From Methanoculleus frigidifontis (GTDB lineage: Archaea > Halobacteriota > Methanomicrobia > Methanomicrobiales > Methanoculleaceae), in assembly GCF_030464345.1 (NCBI RefSeq), contig NZ_VCYH01000004.1:1-64000 (forward strand): 64,000 bases of DNA, written 5' to 3'. A program made the translations under genes and the position numbers. This document shows positions 51,680 to 60,417 of the stretch, piece after piece. Below the pieces are notes generated by a model. The model made no database searches, was not told the DNA's origin, and worked only from the letters and a program-made list of their open reading frames with translations. The stretch's first letter is position 1. Every line of letters begins with the position of its first letter.

Positions 51680-54600
51680 ATGGGAAGTATGGAGCCGGTC
51701 CCGGGGATCTACGAGCAGGTCATCAGCGAATACCTCGCGTCCAGGCTCACCGTCCCCGAGAAAGAAGGAAGATTACTGAAAGACCCGCTTGCGCACTACG
51801 ATCCCGGGACAATCCTCGCACGATACCTCTCCAGGATCCTCAGGCAGGCTCTCCGGTCAGCCGGTGAAAAGGGCATTCCCCTGGATGAGCAGGTCAGGAT
51901 CTGCAACCGCCTCATCGAGCGCCTCGCTGATGAACTGCATGATCCGGCCCTGAAACAGTGTGCGATCACGCCCGACGCAGAGGTCCTGCTCACAATCGCG
52001 GAGCAGACCTGCCTCCCCGCATTCAGGACCGGTGCGCCCGTCCGCCCCGAGACCTCCATCGCGCAGAGCAGCCTCTTCACCGGCTCTCCACGGGAACCCG
52101 GGCTGGTGGACGAACTCAGAAAAGAGATCCTGAGCGCAGACCGCATCGACCTCCTCGTTTCGTTCATTAAATGGAGTGGGATCCGGCTGATCATCGACGA
52201 TTTACAGCAGTTTGTCAGGCGGGGCAGGCTGCGGGTGATCACGACCTCCTACACCGGAGCGACCGACCCAAAGGCGGTCGAAGCCCTTGCAGCCCTCCCG
52301 AACACAACCGTCCGGATATCCTACGACACCGACCGGACCCGGCTCCACGCCAAGACCTACACATTTCACCGGAAGAACGGCTTCTCCACCTCCTACATCG
52401 GGTCGTCGAACCTCTCGAATCCTGCAATAACAAGTGGTCTTGAGTGGAACGTCAAGGTCACCGAGCAGGACTCGTACGACATCATCAGAAAGATCAGCGA
52501 GACGTTCGAGACCTACTGGAACGATCCGGAGTTCGTCGCGTACACGCCTGGAAGCCGGGAAAGACTGCAGCGTGCGCTCGCAAAAGAGCGGCGGAGCGGG
52601 ACAGAGCTTCTTCCGGTCTTCGACATCAGGCCCTATCACTTTCAGAAGGAGATCCTCGACCGGCTCAGGGCGGAGCGGGAGCTGCACGGCAACGCCCGAA
52701 ACCTCATCGTCGCTGCGACCGGGACAGGAAAGACAGTCATATCGGCGTTTGACTACAAAAGCCTTGTCGAAAAGCCGGGAGCGTATCCGCGGCTGCTCTT
52801 CGTCGCCCACCGCGAGGAGATCCTGACGCAGAGCCTCCGCGTCTTCCGGGCGATCCTCAGGGATCAGAACTTCGGCGACCTCCTGGTCGGCGGAAGCGAG
52901 CCGTCGCAGATCGAACACCTCTTCACCTCGATCCAGAGCCTGAACAGCAGGAGCCTCACGGAGGTCACGCCTCCGGACTACTACGATATGATCATCGTCG
53001 ACGAGTTCCACCACGCCGCAGCCCCCTCGTACCGGAGGCTGCTTGGCCACTACACGCCACGTATCCTCCTCGGCCTCACTGCGACCCCTGAACGGATGGA
53101 CGGGCTCGAGATCCTCGACCACTTCAACGGCAGAGTTTCCGCCGAGATCCGGCTTCCGGAAGCTATCGACCGGAAACTGCTCGCCCCGTTCCACTACTTC
53201 GGGGTCACCGACGTCGTCGACCTTGACGCCATGCCGTGGAAGCGGGGAGCCTATGACCCCGCCGCCCTTTCGCAGGCGTACACCGGGAACCGGGAGCGGG
53301 CAGACCTTATCATCAGGAAAGTGCAGGAGTACACGACCGAGATTCGCGACATCGTCGGGCTCGGATTCTGCGTGTCTGTGGAGCATGCGGAGTACATGGC
53401 AGCATCGTTCCAGGAGGCGGGCATCCCGGCGGCCTGTCTGCATGCAGGGAGTTCCCGCCAGGAACGCGCCGCCATCCAGAAGCGGCTGGTTGGGCGGGAG
53501 ATCCACTTCATCTTCGTCGTCGACCTCTACAATGAGGGCGTCGATATCCCGGAGGTGAATACCATCCTCTTCCTGCGCCCCACCGAGAGCCTCACCGTCT
53601 TTCTCCAGCAACTTGGCCGGGGGCTCCGCCTCTCGGACGGGAAGGAGTGCCTGACCGTCCTCGATTTCGTCGGGAACCACAACAAAAATTTCCCGTTCGG
53701 CGAGAGAATTGCAGCGCTCCTCTCCCCGGCAGGACGAACCCTGGTCGAACAGGTCTCCCTCGACGCATACTCACTCCCGAAGGGCTGCCATATCCACTTT
53801 GAGAAAGTGGCCAGTGAGAGGGTTCTTGCGAACATCACGGCGAACATCACGAACCGGACAGCCCTTATCCGGAATATCCGCTCATTGCAGGCCGAGATCG
53901 GCAGAGTCCCCGGGTTTGGGGAGTTCCTCTCCCGCTACCATCTGCAGCCCACCGATGTCTACCGAAGAGGGACATTCTCTGCACTGGCCGCGGAGGCGGG
54001 AGTTTACCCGGAGACCTGTGCAGACCCGCACCTCTTCCCCAGGGCCGCTGCGCTCCATCTGGCAGCTCTGGACGCACCGGAGGCCATCCGGTTCATCAGG
54101 GATCTGCTCGCAGATCCCCGCCGGTGCAAAGACCCCTCTGCCCGCGAGGCGTGCATGCTTGCCCTCTTCTACTACTCACTCTATGATGCTCCCCTTACCG
54201 GCGAGGGGAGAGATGTCAGAGAGATATTCCCGGGGATCTTTGAGCATGACGAGATCCGGCGCGAGATCTGTGACCTCCTTGACCACACCTATGCGCGCAG
54301 CAGGTTCTCCGGAATGGGCGTTGACCTCGGGAGCACAAACGCTCTCGAACTCCACGCTACCTACACCCGGGCACAGGCATTTGCAGCCCTCAGCCACTAC
54401 ACCCTGACCCGGAGGCCGGCAGGGGGCAGCCGGGAAGGCGTCGTATACCTGGAGGATACAAAGGCTGACGTGCTCCTGGTTACCCTGAATAAGACCCGGG
54501 AGCACTACTCGCCGACCACAATGTACCAGGACTACGCAGTCAGCGACCGATTGTTCCACTGGCAGTCACAGAGCACCACGTCGGCGTCATCGGCGACCGG

Positions 54601-54817
54601 GCGGCGCTATATCGAACACGAACGCCGGGGGAGCAGGGTTCTCCTCTTCGTCCGCGAGTATAACAGGGTCGACGGTGTCACGCAGCCCTACATCTTCCTC
54701 GGAACCGCCCGGTACCGCTCTCACGAGGGAAGCCGCCCGATGAGCATCATCTGGGAACTCGACCACCCGATGCCACCGGGTTTCTTCCTGAAAGCAAACA
54801 AAATGGTGGTGGGGTAG
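51680..54817 (+). CDS. PLD-nuclease / SF2 helicase fusion (DUF3427 type)
   Basis: 1045 aa. A phospholipase-D-like nuclease domain (about 145-290) has the HxK motif at His223/Lys225 and GSSNLSNPA after it. The superfamily 2 core follows: motif I AATGTGKT (about 345-352), DEFHH (about 441), LTATPERMDG and QQLGRGLR (about 643). The last 350 residues correspond to DUF3427. Bacterial and archaeal relatives are often in variable, defence-like regions. Start uncertain: ATGs at 51680 and 51689, neither with a good Shine-Dalgarno. No partner methylase or Cas gene is adjacent. Confidence 0.85.
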   Translation: MGSMEPVPGIYEQVISEYLASRLTVPEKEGRLLKDPLAHYDPGTILARYLSRILRQALRSAGEKGIPLDEQVRICNRLIERLADELHDPALKQCAITPDAEVLLTIAEQTCLPAFRTGAPVRPETSIAQSSLFTGSPREPGLVDELRKEILSADRIDLLVSFIKWSGIRLIIDDLQQFVRRGRLRVITTSYTGATDPKAVEALAALPNTTVRISYDTDRTRLHAKTYTFHRKNGFSTSYIGSSNLSNPAITSGLEWNVKVTEQDSYDIIRKISETFETYWNDPEFVAYTPGSRERLQRALAKERRSGTELLPVFDIRPYHFQKEILDRLRAERELHGNARNLIVAATGTGKTVISAFDYKSLVEKPGAYPRLLFVAHREEILTQSLRVFRAILRDQNFGDLLVGGSEPSQIEHLFTSIQSLNSRSLTEVTPPDYYDMIIVDEFHHAAAPSYRRLLGHYTPRILLGLTATPERMDGLEILDHFNGRVSAEIRLPEAIDRKLLAPFHYFGVTDVVDLDAMPWKRGAYDPAALSQAYTGNRERADLIIRKVQEYTTEIRDIVGLGFCVSVEHAEYMAASFQEAGIPAACLHAGSSRQERAAIQKRLVGREIHFIFVVDLYNEGVDIPEVNTILFLRPTESLTVFLQQLGRGLRLSDGKECLTVLDFVGNHNKNFPFGERIAALLSPAGRTLVEQVSLDAYSLPKGCHIHFEKVASERVLANITANITNRTALIRNIRSLQAEIGRVPGFGEFLSRYHLQPTDVYRRGTFSALAAEAGVYPETCADPHLFPRAAALHLAALDAPEAIRFIRDLLADPRRCKDPSAREACMLALFYYSLYDAPLTGEGRDVREIFPGIFEHDEIRREICDLLDHTYARSRFSGMGVDLGSTNALELHATYTRAQAFAALSHYTLTRRPAGGSREGVVYLEDTKADVLLVTLNKTREHYSPTTMYQDYAVSDRLFHWQSQSTTSASSATGRRYIEHERRGSRVLLFVREYNRVDGVTQPYIFLGTARYRSHEGSRPMSIIWELDHPMPPGFFLKANKMVVG

Positions 54818-54831
54818 CACCGCCGCCCGTT

Positions 54832-55425
54832 TCACGCTCCAGAGAGTGCCGCCGCAAGCTCCCGGCCGCACCGGTACGCCTGCGCAAGCACCTCTTCCTT
54901 CTTCGCGACGATGCCGGGTTCAAAACAGTTGAGAACCGGCAGCTCTCCGACCACCTCATACCCGAGCGGCTGGAGCGGCCAGGAGAGCGCCTCCAGGGCG
55001 ATGCCGAGATCCCCGGATTCCGCCTGTTCACCCACCGCGAAGACCACCGCTTTGCGCGGCCGGTCGGCAAGACGGCTGGAATATCCCCGGGGGCGGTCGT
55101 CGGTGAAGTCGTAGAAGGCATACAGCCGGTCGATGAACGCCTTCATCTGGCTGGTGACGTTGTAGTGGTAGACGGGCGAACCGAGAACGAGCGCATCCGC
55201 TTCCACGATGCGGGGGTACAGCAGTGTCATACCGTCGTTCCAGCGGGTGCAGACAGGATCGCGTCTGCACCGCTCGCAGCCGACGCAGCCTGCAATGGTA
55301 TAGTCGGAGAGGCTGACGGCGCTCGTCTCGCCGCCTGCATCGGAAACTCCCCGGAGCACCTCCGCGAGGAGACGGGCGGTGTTCCCTCGTGCCCGCGGGC
55401 TTCCGCTGATGCCGAGTACCTGCAT
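54832..55425 (-). CDS. Iron-sulfur flavoprotein / NADPH-dependent FMN reductase family
   Basis: 197 aa. Flavodoxin-like start VLGISGSPRARGNTARLL, cluster motif CVGCERCRRDPVC (about 47-59) and FMN loop GSPVYHYNVTSQMKAFIDRL. It is the second protein of this family here; the two share fold and cluster but differ in the C-terminal third. GGAGAGG precedes the ATG at 55425. The in-frame extension upstream belongs to a short-chain dehydrogenase remnant, not to this gene. Confidence 0.85.
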   Translation of the reverse strand: MQVLGISGSPRARGNTARLLAEVLRGVSDAGGETSAVSLSDYTIAGCVGCERCRRDPVCTRWNDGMTLLYPRIVEADALVLGSPVYHYNVTSQMKAFIDRLYAFYDFTDDRPRGYSSRLADRPRKAVVFAVGEQAESGDLGIALEALSWPLQPLGYEVVGELPVLNCFEPGIVAKKEEVLAQAYRCGRELAAALSGA

Positions 55426-55768
55426 AACAAGACCTCTCCTGCAGGGTGGATAAGAGTTTTGGATCTCAGTCCCACCACAGAACGGGGGGGATGGAAAAAG
55501 AAAAGGTTCGTGGGTCTCGAGACCGCCGCTGATAGTGAGCGCCCGGCCGGTCATCCGGTCGGCATCGGGGGAGGCACGGAAGGCGGCGACGTTGCCGGCG
55601 TACCCGGACCTGCCGAACGACCCGGGCGAAATGCAAGCGAGCACCTCTCCCCCGACGATGCCATGCTCGAAAGGACAGATCAGCTCATCGAAAAACGTAT
55701 GAGAGCAGTGGAACAGGGGTTTTCACCCTCGCCTCGGGCGCGGAGCGGCGCCGGCATATCCGTGGAGA
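55426..55768. other. 343-base intergenic region holding a gene remnant
   Basis: Lies between the flavoprotein and the Cache lipoprotein genes, both on the minus strand. No intact gene. The middle contains the short-chain dehydrogenase remnant at 55516-55698; the rest shows nothing recognisable. Confidence 0.6.
55516..55698 (-). pseudogene. C-terminal remnant of a short-chain dehydrogenase/reductase
   Basis: The minus strand reads, without a stop, FFDELICPFEHGIVGGEVLA and then NVAAFRASPDADRMTGRALT followed by ISGGLE. This matches the end of SDR enzymes (typically ...GR.G.peDVA..vaFLaSpdAdYmTGQ...vdGG). Only the last 60 or so residues remain; the Rossmann N-terminus and the catalytic Tyr-x-x-x-Lys are absent, and there is no start signal. 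I take it as a degraded fragment. Confidence 0.6.
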
Positions 55769-57421
55769 TCATGTCTCCGCAGCATATACGCCGGAGCCGA
55801 CGAACCACTCGTCATCCACCGGAGCCACATAGCAGAGTTTCAACCCGTCACCGCCGGTATCCGGGTTATAGTACGTGACGTACACAAACCCGCTTCCGGC
55901 TTTTGCAGCGGCGATCTCCCAGTCGATTATCTTTACGCCGTACCTGTCCGCAAAACCGAGCCGGTTCGTGCCGATGAATTCGGGCTGATACGGAAGCGCC
56001 AGCGTCTCTCCATCCGTTCCGTAGGCAAAGATGTATGCCCCGCCGTCGGCAAACGACCCGGAGAGATCGTTGAACGCGGCGGATGCCGCCTCTTTCCCCA
56101 GCTCCTGTGCATAATCTCGTGCCGCCTTCACCCGCTGCACGAGCGCATCCTTCTCGCTCGCGGTAAACCCGGCACCGACTCCCGGAATGTAGACACCGGA
56201 GCCGACGAACCACTCATCATCCACCGGCGCGACGTACCCGAGTTTGAGCTCTTCGGCATACCCGTTCGCCGGGTTCGGGTAGACATAGTAGATGCTGCCG
56301 CCCCCTTCCGCCGCAACCCTGCACGCGGCGTCGATATACGCCACACCGTTGGGGTCGTGCACCCCTCGCCGATCCGTGCCGATGAGCCCCTGCTGGAAGG
56401 GAAGGGCGAGGACAGTGCCGTTCATGGAATAGGCAAAGATGTAGAGTTCCCCACGGACAAACTCTCCTTCAGGGTTGTTGAACGCGGAGAGAGACTCCGT
56501 GCGGCCGTGCTCGCGTGCGTAGGCAGCCGCCTCATTGACAAAGTCCTTCATCTCGTCGGTCGCGTTTGCTGCAGGCGGTATGCCGCTGCCTGCGACTTTT
56601 TGCCGCTCTCCCGCATCCAGGCTCCGCGTGATGACGATGCGCCACTCCGCCCCGTCGATGCCGGCGGTATCCCATACCGCCTCCTTGGTCACGTTCCGCT
56701 CCCAATTCAGATCATAGAACGAGTACTCGATGGAGCCGGAGGGTTCGGAGACGATACGGGTAAACGCCTCCTGGAGCCCGGGGGACTGGTACACCGGGTC
56801 TGAAAAGAGGTTCTTTCCGATCTCTTCGGGGGTCGTGTCGTAGATCACCCGGCCATCGGTCTGTGTGGCCCAGGCATCATACGGTGTTCCGTTGATGATA
56901 GGTGCAATTACCCGTCCGATGAGGATATCGGGCCGGTACGTGATGTCCGTGTATCCCAGGTACTCTGTCCCGAAGATCGGATAACTCTGGGAGATCCCGG
57001 AGAACCCTTCCTCCAGGGGGAAGACCTCGCTGACGATCGGCACCTGTTCCCGGTTCGCCCGCTGCACCTGAGGCTGGTACGAGAGATCCCTGCCCACGAT
57101 CTCCCCGTAATTCTCGGGCACGGCCATAACCACGACACCATCTTTTGCTATCACGAGGGACGACTCTGCCCAGGGGTACTCCAGCAGCGTCTGCTTCAGT
57201 GCCTCCCTCCCCGCAGCACCGGTAAGCCCGCTCTCCCCGAGCACCCGGGCATTCTCTCCGACCGCGGCCTCGACCGATTCAAGTTCATCGTTTATCCCGG
57301 AGACGGCATCACGGATGACCGACTCCTGAGATGTCTGCGGGGACGGCCGTTCATCTCCCGTACAGCCCGCTCCAAGCACCGCGATGACGAGGAGGAGGGC
57401 AAAGGTTGCATGGACTCGCAT
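55769..57421 (-). CDS. Cache-domain lipoprotein
   Basis: 550 aa. Lipobox VLGAGC with Cys20. Residues about 30-290 look like a double Cache sensor domain (ESSLVIAKDGVVVMAVPENY, YPIFGTEYLGYTDI). Two tandem single-Cache repeats follow (about 300-420 and 425-548), each ending VAPVDDEWFVGSGVY. Cache domains bind small molecules outside the cell and usually feed a transmembrane signaller; here there is none, so it may be an extracellular binding protein for a separate receptor. A TATA-like box lies about 25 bases before the ATG. Confidence 0.82.
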   Translation of the reverse strand: MRVHATFALLLVIAVLGAGCTGDERPSPQTSQESVIRDAVSGINDELESVEAAVGENARVLGESGLTGAAGREALKQTLLEYPWAESSLVIAKDGVVVMAVPENYGEIVGRDLSYQPQVQRANREQVPIVSEVFPLEEGFSGISQSYPIFGTEYLGYTDITYRPDILIGRVIAPIINGTPYDAWATQTDGRVIYDTTPEEIGKNLFSDPVYQSPGLQEAFTRIVSEPSGSIEYSFYDLNWERNVTKEAVWDTAGIDGAEWRIVITRSLDAGERQKVAGSGIPPAANATDEMKDFVNEAAAYAREHGRTESLSAFNNPEGEFVRGELYIFAYSMNGTVLALPFQQGLIGTDRRGVHDPNGVAYIDAACRVAAEGGGSIYYVYPNPANGYAEELKLGYVAPVDDEWFVGSGVYIPGVGAGFTASEKDALVQRVKAARDYAQELGKEAASAAFNDLSGSFADGGAYIFAYGTDGETLALPYQPEFIGTNRLGFADRYGVKIIDWEIAAAKAGSGFVYVTYYNPDTGGDGLKLCYVAPVDDEWFVGSGVYAAET

Positions 57422-57750
57422 ACGTAAAGATAGTTCACCATCTAATAAAGGATACCGGAATTTTAAGAGCCTTTAGTAGGAAAGAGACGCGGATTTAGCG
57501 AATTACACGCTCTACCGGGACCGTGACGGCGGCCGAACCCTTCCTGGTACGCTACGGCGCTCCCTTCGTACCCGGCGCTCGTGCACAGGAACGAAGCGGA
57601 AACCGGGCTACGGCGAACGGAGGAATACATCCGGGTTCCTTTCGGGGGCACGTCCTCCACGAGACGGAGAGAATGAGCGACTCCAGCGGATCAGTCCGCA
57701 TGGTGAGGGGCTGAAGGCGTCGGGCAAACCCGCTATGGACTCGTCTCTCC
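57422..57750. other. 329-base intergenic region
   Basis: Holds the minus-strand promoter of the Cache lipoprotein at its left end. No convincing gene in the remainder; the translated frames are short and Arg/Pro-rich. Confidence 0.5.
57442..57451 (-). promoter_or_regulatory. TATA box of the Cache lipoprotein gene
   Basis: Minus-strand CCTTTATTAG centred about 25 bases before the ATG at 57421, predicting a leaderless transcript. Confidence 0.5.
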
Positions 57751-58404
57751 TCACGTCAGCCCCACAACCGCCGTGTGCAGAATATCGACGGTATCCCGCA
57801 GGGCTCTGCCCGCATCGCGGAGGTGATGGTATATCTCCCGTTTTCGGAGCGCATTCATGGCATCGTCGGTGTGCAGCAGCTCCGCCATGCTCGTGATGTA
57901 GACGGCCTCGATCTCGTTGATGGCCTCCCGGGTTTCCTGGATCATCTCCTCGACCCGCACCCGGTCCGAGCTCATGACATTCACCGCATCGGCCACGTGC
58001 TCCGTGCCCCGGAGCAGAGCGGCCGCCATGGCGCGGATGGGCACGTCGGGCCGGACCCCGAAGGCATGCATCTCCTGGGCGGTCTCTTTCGAGAAGTTGA
58101 GGATATAGTCCATCCGGCGTGAGATTGTGTAGATATCCTGCCGGTCGAAGGGCGTGGAGAAGGCATCGATCAGTTTTGCCTCCATGTCATACCGCATCTC
58201 ATCCACGTCCTCTTCGATGCGAAGCAGCGCTGCCGGTTTCTCGAGCGGTTCGGTGTCCAGCCAGTGCACCAGCGTCCGCACCCCTGCCAGTGTCTCGGCC
58301 GCCTGGTCTGCCAGCATTCCCTCAAAATCGTATTCACGTGGTAAGATCGAATCGATGATGCCCCGATCGTTCTTCCTGTTCTTCTGTCTGGATCGTTCAC
58401 CCAT
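57751..58404 (-). CDS. DUF47 / PhoU-like accessory protein of the phosphate permease
   Basis: 217 aa helical protein of the DUF47 family, relatives of PhoU. Blocks include LPREYDFEGMLADQAAETLA, DEMRYDMEAKLIDAFSTPFD and an end region REIYHHLRDAGRALRDTVDI. These proteins pair with Pit-type permeases and probably regulate uptake. The ATG at 58404 is two bases after the permease stop, so both are co-translated. A longer in-frame extension runs into the permease gene and is not used. Confidence 0.88.
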   Translation of the reverse strand: MGERSRQKNRKNDRGIIDSILPREYDFEGMLADQAAETLAGVRTLVHWLDTEPLEKPAALLRIEEDVDEMRYDMEAKLIDAFSTPFDRQDIYTISRRMDYILNFSKETAQEMHAFGVRPDVPIRAMAAALLRGTEHVADAVNVMSSDRVRVEEMIQETREAINEIEAVYITSMAELLHTDDAMNALRKREIYHHLRDAGRALRDTVDILHTAVVGLT

Positions 58405-58406
58405 GG

Positions 58407-59435
58407 CTACACCCCTGTAAATGGAGAGATGATGAAATAAAGAGCTCCTGCGATCACCATTGTTACCGGAATGGTCATCACCATCGCGATCACAATCTCC
58501 CGGCCGACCGACCATCGCACCTTGCGCGGATTCTCCGCCGCCCCCACACCGATGACCGACGTGGAGATGATATGGGTCGATGAAATCGGAGCGCCTGCAA
58601 CGGTGGAGAGCGCAATGGCAGCCCCGGAGGAGACCTGGGAATCGAACGAATGGATGGGCTCGACTTCGAAGATCCTCCGCCCGAGAGTCGTCATGATGCG
58701 CCAGCCTCCCGAGAGCGTTCCGGCCGCGATCAGCAGAGCAAGCACCGCCCGCGCCCAGAAGGGTGTCTCGATGGTTGCGGACTCTCCTGCAGCGACCAGC
58801 ACGAGCGCGATCACGCCCAGCTGTTTCTGGGTATCGTTCGCACCGTTGAAGAACGACATCATCGCGGCAGCAACCCAGTTGAAGCGGATGATGCTCCGGT
58901 TAATCCCTCGTCTGGCGTTGCGGAGCAGGAGGGCGGACGCTTTCTGGAGGACGAAACTGCCGAAGAAACCGGCGAGCACCGATACGACGAGGAAGACCAG
59001 GATCAGTGCAAGGCCGTTCAGTTCGTGGGGAGGGGCCAGCAGGTCCCCGACGCCCCAGTTCACGCTGCCCGGCCCCGCCGCCGCGATGCCCGCTCCCACC
59101 AGGCCTCCGATGAGCGCGTGTGTCGACGACGAAGGCAGCCTGTAGCGCCAGGCCACGAGGTTCCAGGCGGTCGCCGCCACGAGAGCGGTCACCAGCACAA
59201 AAAGGGTTTCAACGTCGGATTCGATCGAGATCAGCCCTATCAGCGTGAACGCCACCGCGCTCCCGCCGAAGATCGCACCGAGAAGCGCCATTGCCGCCAC
59301 CATGATGATCCCCTGCCGCGGCGTCGCCGAACGGGACGCGATGAAGGTGGCGGCTATCGCGCTCGCGTCCTGAAAACCGTTGGTAAAGGTGAAGAAGAAG
59401 GCTATCACGATTGCAACGGCGGCGACGAGCAGCAT
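58407..59435 (-). CDS. pit: Inorganic phosphate transporter, PiT family
   Basis: 342 aa membrane protein with about ten helices. The duplicated PiT signature is present: FTNGFQDAS (residues 17-25) and FFNGANDTQK (195-204), with the PSSSTHALIGG and ISSTHIISTS segments that follow each half. It takes up phosphate with cations. ATG 59435 is preceded by GAGAGGAT at good spacing. Operon with the DUF47 gene. Confidence 0.9.
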   Translation of the reverse strand: MLLVAAVAIVIAFFFTFTNGFQDASAIAATFIASRSATPRQGIIMVAAMALLGAIFGGSAVAFTLIGLISIESDVETLFVLVTALVAATAWNLVAWRYRLPSSSTHALIGGLVGAGIAAAGPGSVNWGVGDLLAPPHELNGLALILVFLVVSVLAGFFGSFVLQKASALLLRNARRGINRSIIRFNWVAAAMMSFFNGANDTQKQLGVIALVLVAAGESATIETPFWARAVLALLIAAGTLSGGWRIMTTLGRRIFEVEPIHSFDSQVSSGAAIALSTVAGAPISSTHIISTSVIGVGAAENPRKVRWSVGREIVIAMVMTIPVTMVIAGALYFIISPFTGV

Positions 59436-59632
59436 CCGCAAACATCCTCTCTCGATCGAACGCAGGCGAGGCACGCCGGGTGCTCACGGTGACCCGCGTG
59501 CCCGGGAAGCGATCGACTCCCTGCCCGGAACGGTTGCGCCGCACCACAGAGAAGGCGCAGCGGTATGACAATTCATGTGTCGTGGGGAAAGGGTATTAAA
59601 ACAACCCACGCATCCAACCATGCGGGAATGAA

Positions 59633-60004
59633 ATGCCGACGATCGTCCATTTTGACCTGCCTGCCGATGACGTGGAGCGTGCGAGAACGTTTTACGGAGA
59701 ACTCTTCGACTGGAAGTTTGAGAAGTGTCCGGGCCCGATGGAGTATTACCTTATCGAGACCGCGGCGCTTGACGGCACCGGAGGCGTCGGCGGAGGGATG
59801 GGAGAGCGGGGGGAGCCGGGCCAGCAGATCGTGAATTACTTCGGCGTCTCCTCACTCGAGGAGTGTCTCGGAAAGATCGATACCCCTGGCGGGAAGGTGA
59901 TACTACCGAAGACGGCCGTGCCTCATCTGGGATACCTCGCTGTCTGCGAGGATACCGAGGGCAACCGGTTCGGCATCTGGGAGGAGGATCCGGCAGCAGC
60001 ATAA
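59633..60004 (+). CDS. VOC-superfamily (glyoxalase-like) protein
   Basis: 123 aa single-domain protein. The start MPTIVHFDLPADDVERARTF and the end GNRFGIWEEDP are the conserved first and last strands of vicinal-oxygen-chelate folds; His6 and Glu118 are likely metal ligands. Family members include glyoxalases and antibiotic-binding proteins, so the substrate is open. GGGAA precedes the ATG. Confidence 0.85.
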   Translation: MPTIVHFDLPADDVERARTFYGELFDWKFEKCPGPMEYYLIETAALDGTGGVGGGMGERGEPGQQIVNYFGVSSLEECLGKIDTPGGKVILPKTAVPHLGYLAVCEDTEGNRFGIWEEDPAAA

Positions 60005-60059
60005 CGCAGTGCAGACGAGGGGTTGCAGAGCGTTCGCTCCTCCGGAAGGGGCATTCGAT

Positions 60060-60284
60060 CTAAAGCTTTTTCAGGCCGAGCCGGGCAGAGGTCGCCCACC
60101 CGTTTATCGCCCGCTCCAGATTTTCGGCCGCCTCATGTGCTGCCCGCTCGATCTGCTCATGCTCTTCCGGCTTCCCGGGGAGAGGAGGAGCTGCGTTGCC
60201 CGCCGTGCCGAGCGCGGGCTCCGGCTCAGGGTCGCGGCCTTCGATCCACCGGCCCCTCTCAAAATGACCTTTCGTTCCGCTCAT
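60060..60284 (-). CDS. Small acidic protein, GHFxxGRW family (paralogue 1)
   Basis: 74 aa. Begins SGTKGHFERGRWIEGRDPEP, then a short acidic/Pro linker and a C-terminal amphipathic helix EQIERAAHEAAENLERAINGW. It is clearly related to the protein at 62218. No Shine-Dalgarno; a TATA box lies about 30 bases before the ATG, so the mRNA is probably leaderless. I do not recognise a function. Confidence 0.65.
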   Translation of the reverse strand: MSGTKGHFERGRWIEGRDPEPEPALGTAGNAAPPLPGKPEEHEQIERAAHEAAENLERAINGWATSARLGLKKL

Positions 60285-60309
60285 TAAAAGGGAGAGGCGC
60301 CGCTGCAGG

Positions 60310-60319
60310 ATAAATATTT
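60310..60319 (-). promoter_or_regulatory. TATA box of GHFxxGRW paralogue 1
   Basis: AAATATTTAT on the minus strand, about 30 bases before the ATG at 60284, consistent with a leaderless transcript. Confidence 0.55.
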
Positions 60320-60417
60320 CTGGGGCGCTCCGGTCCGGGACGTGCATACGGGGTGGAGAGCGGTTGGAGCGTGAACCCTTTTGTAGGTGGGCGGCGAAGA
60401 TCTCCGGCTGATCAGGT

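Noticed and set aside
52202-53680. Minus-strand frame antisense to the helicase
   Set aside because: The helicase motifs on the plus strand span the whole interval; the antisense frame is low-complexity charged sequence.
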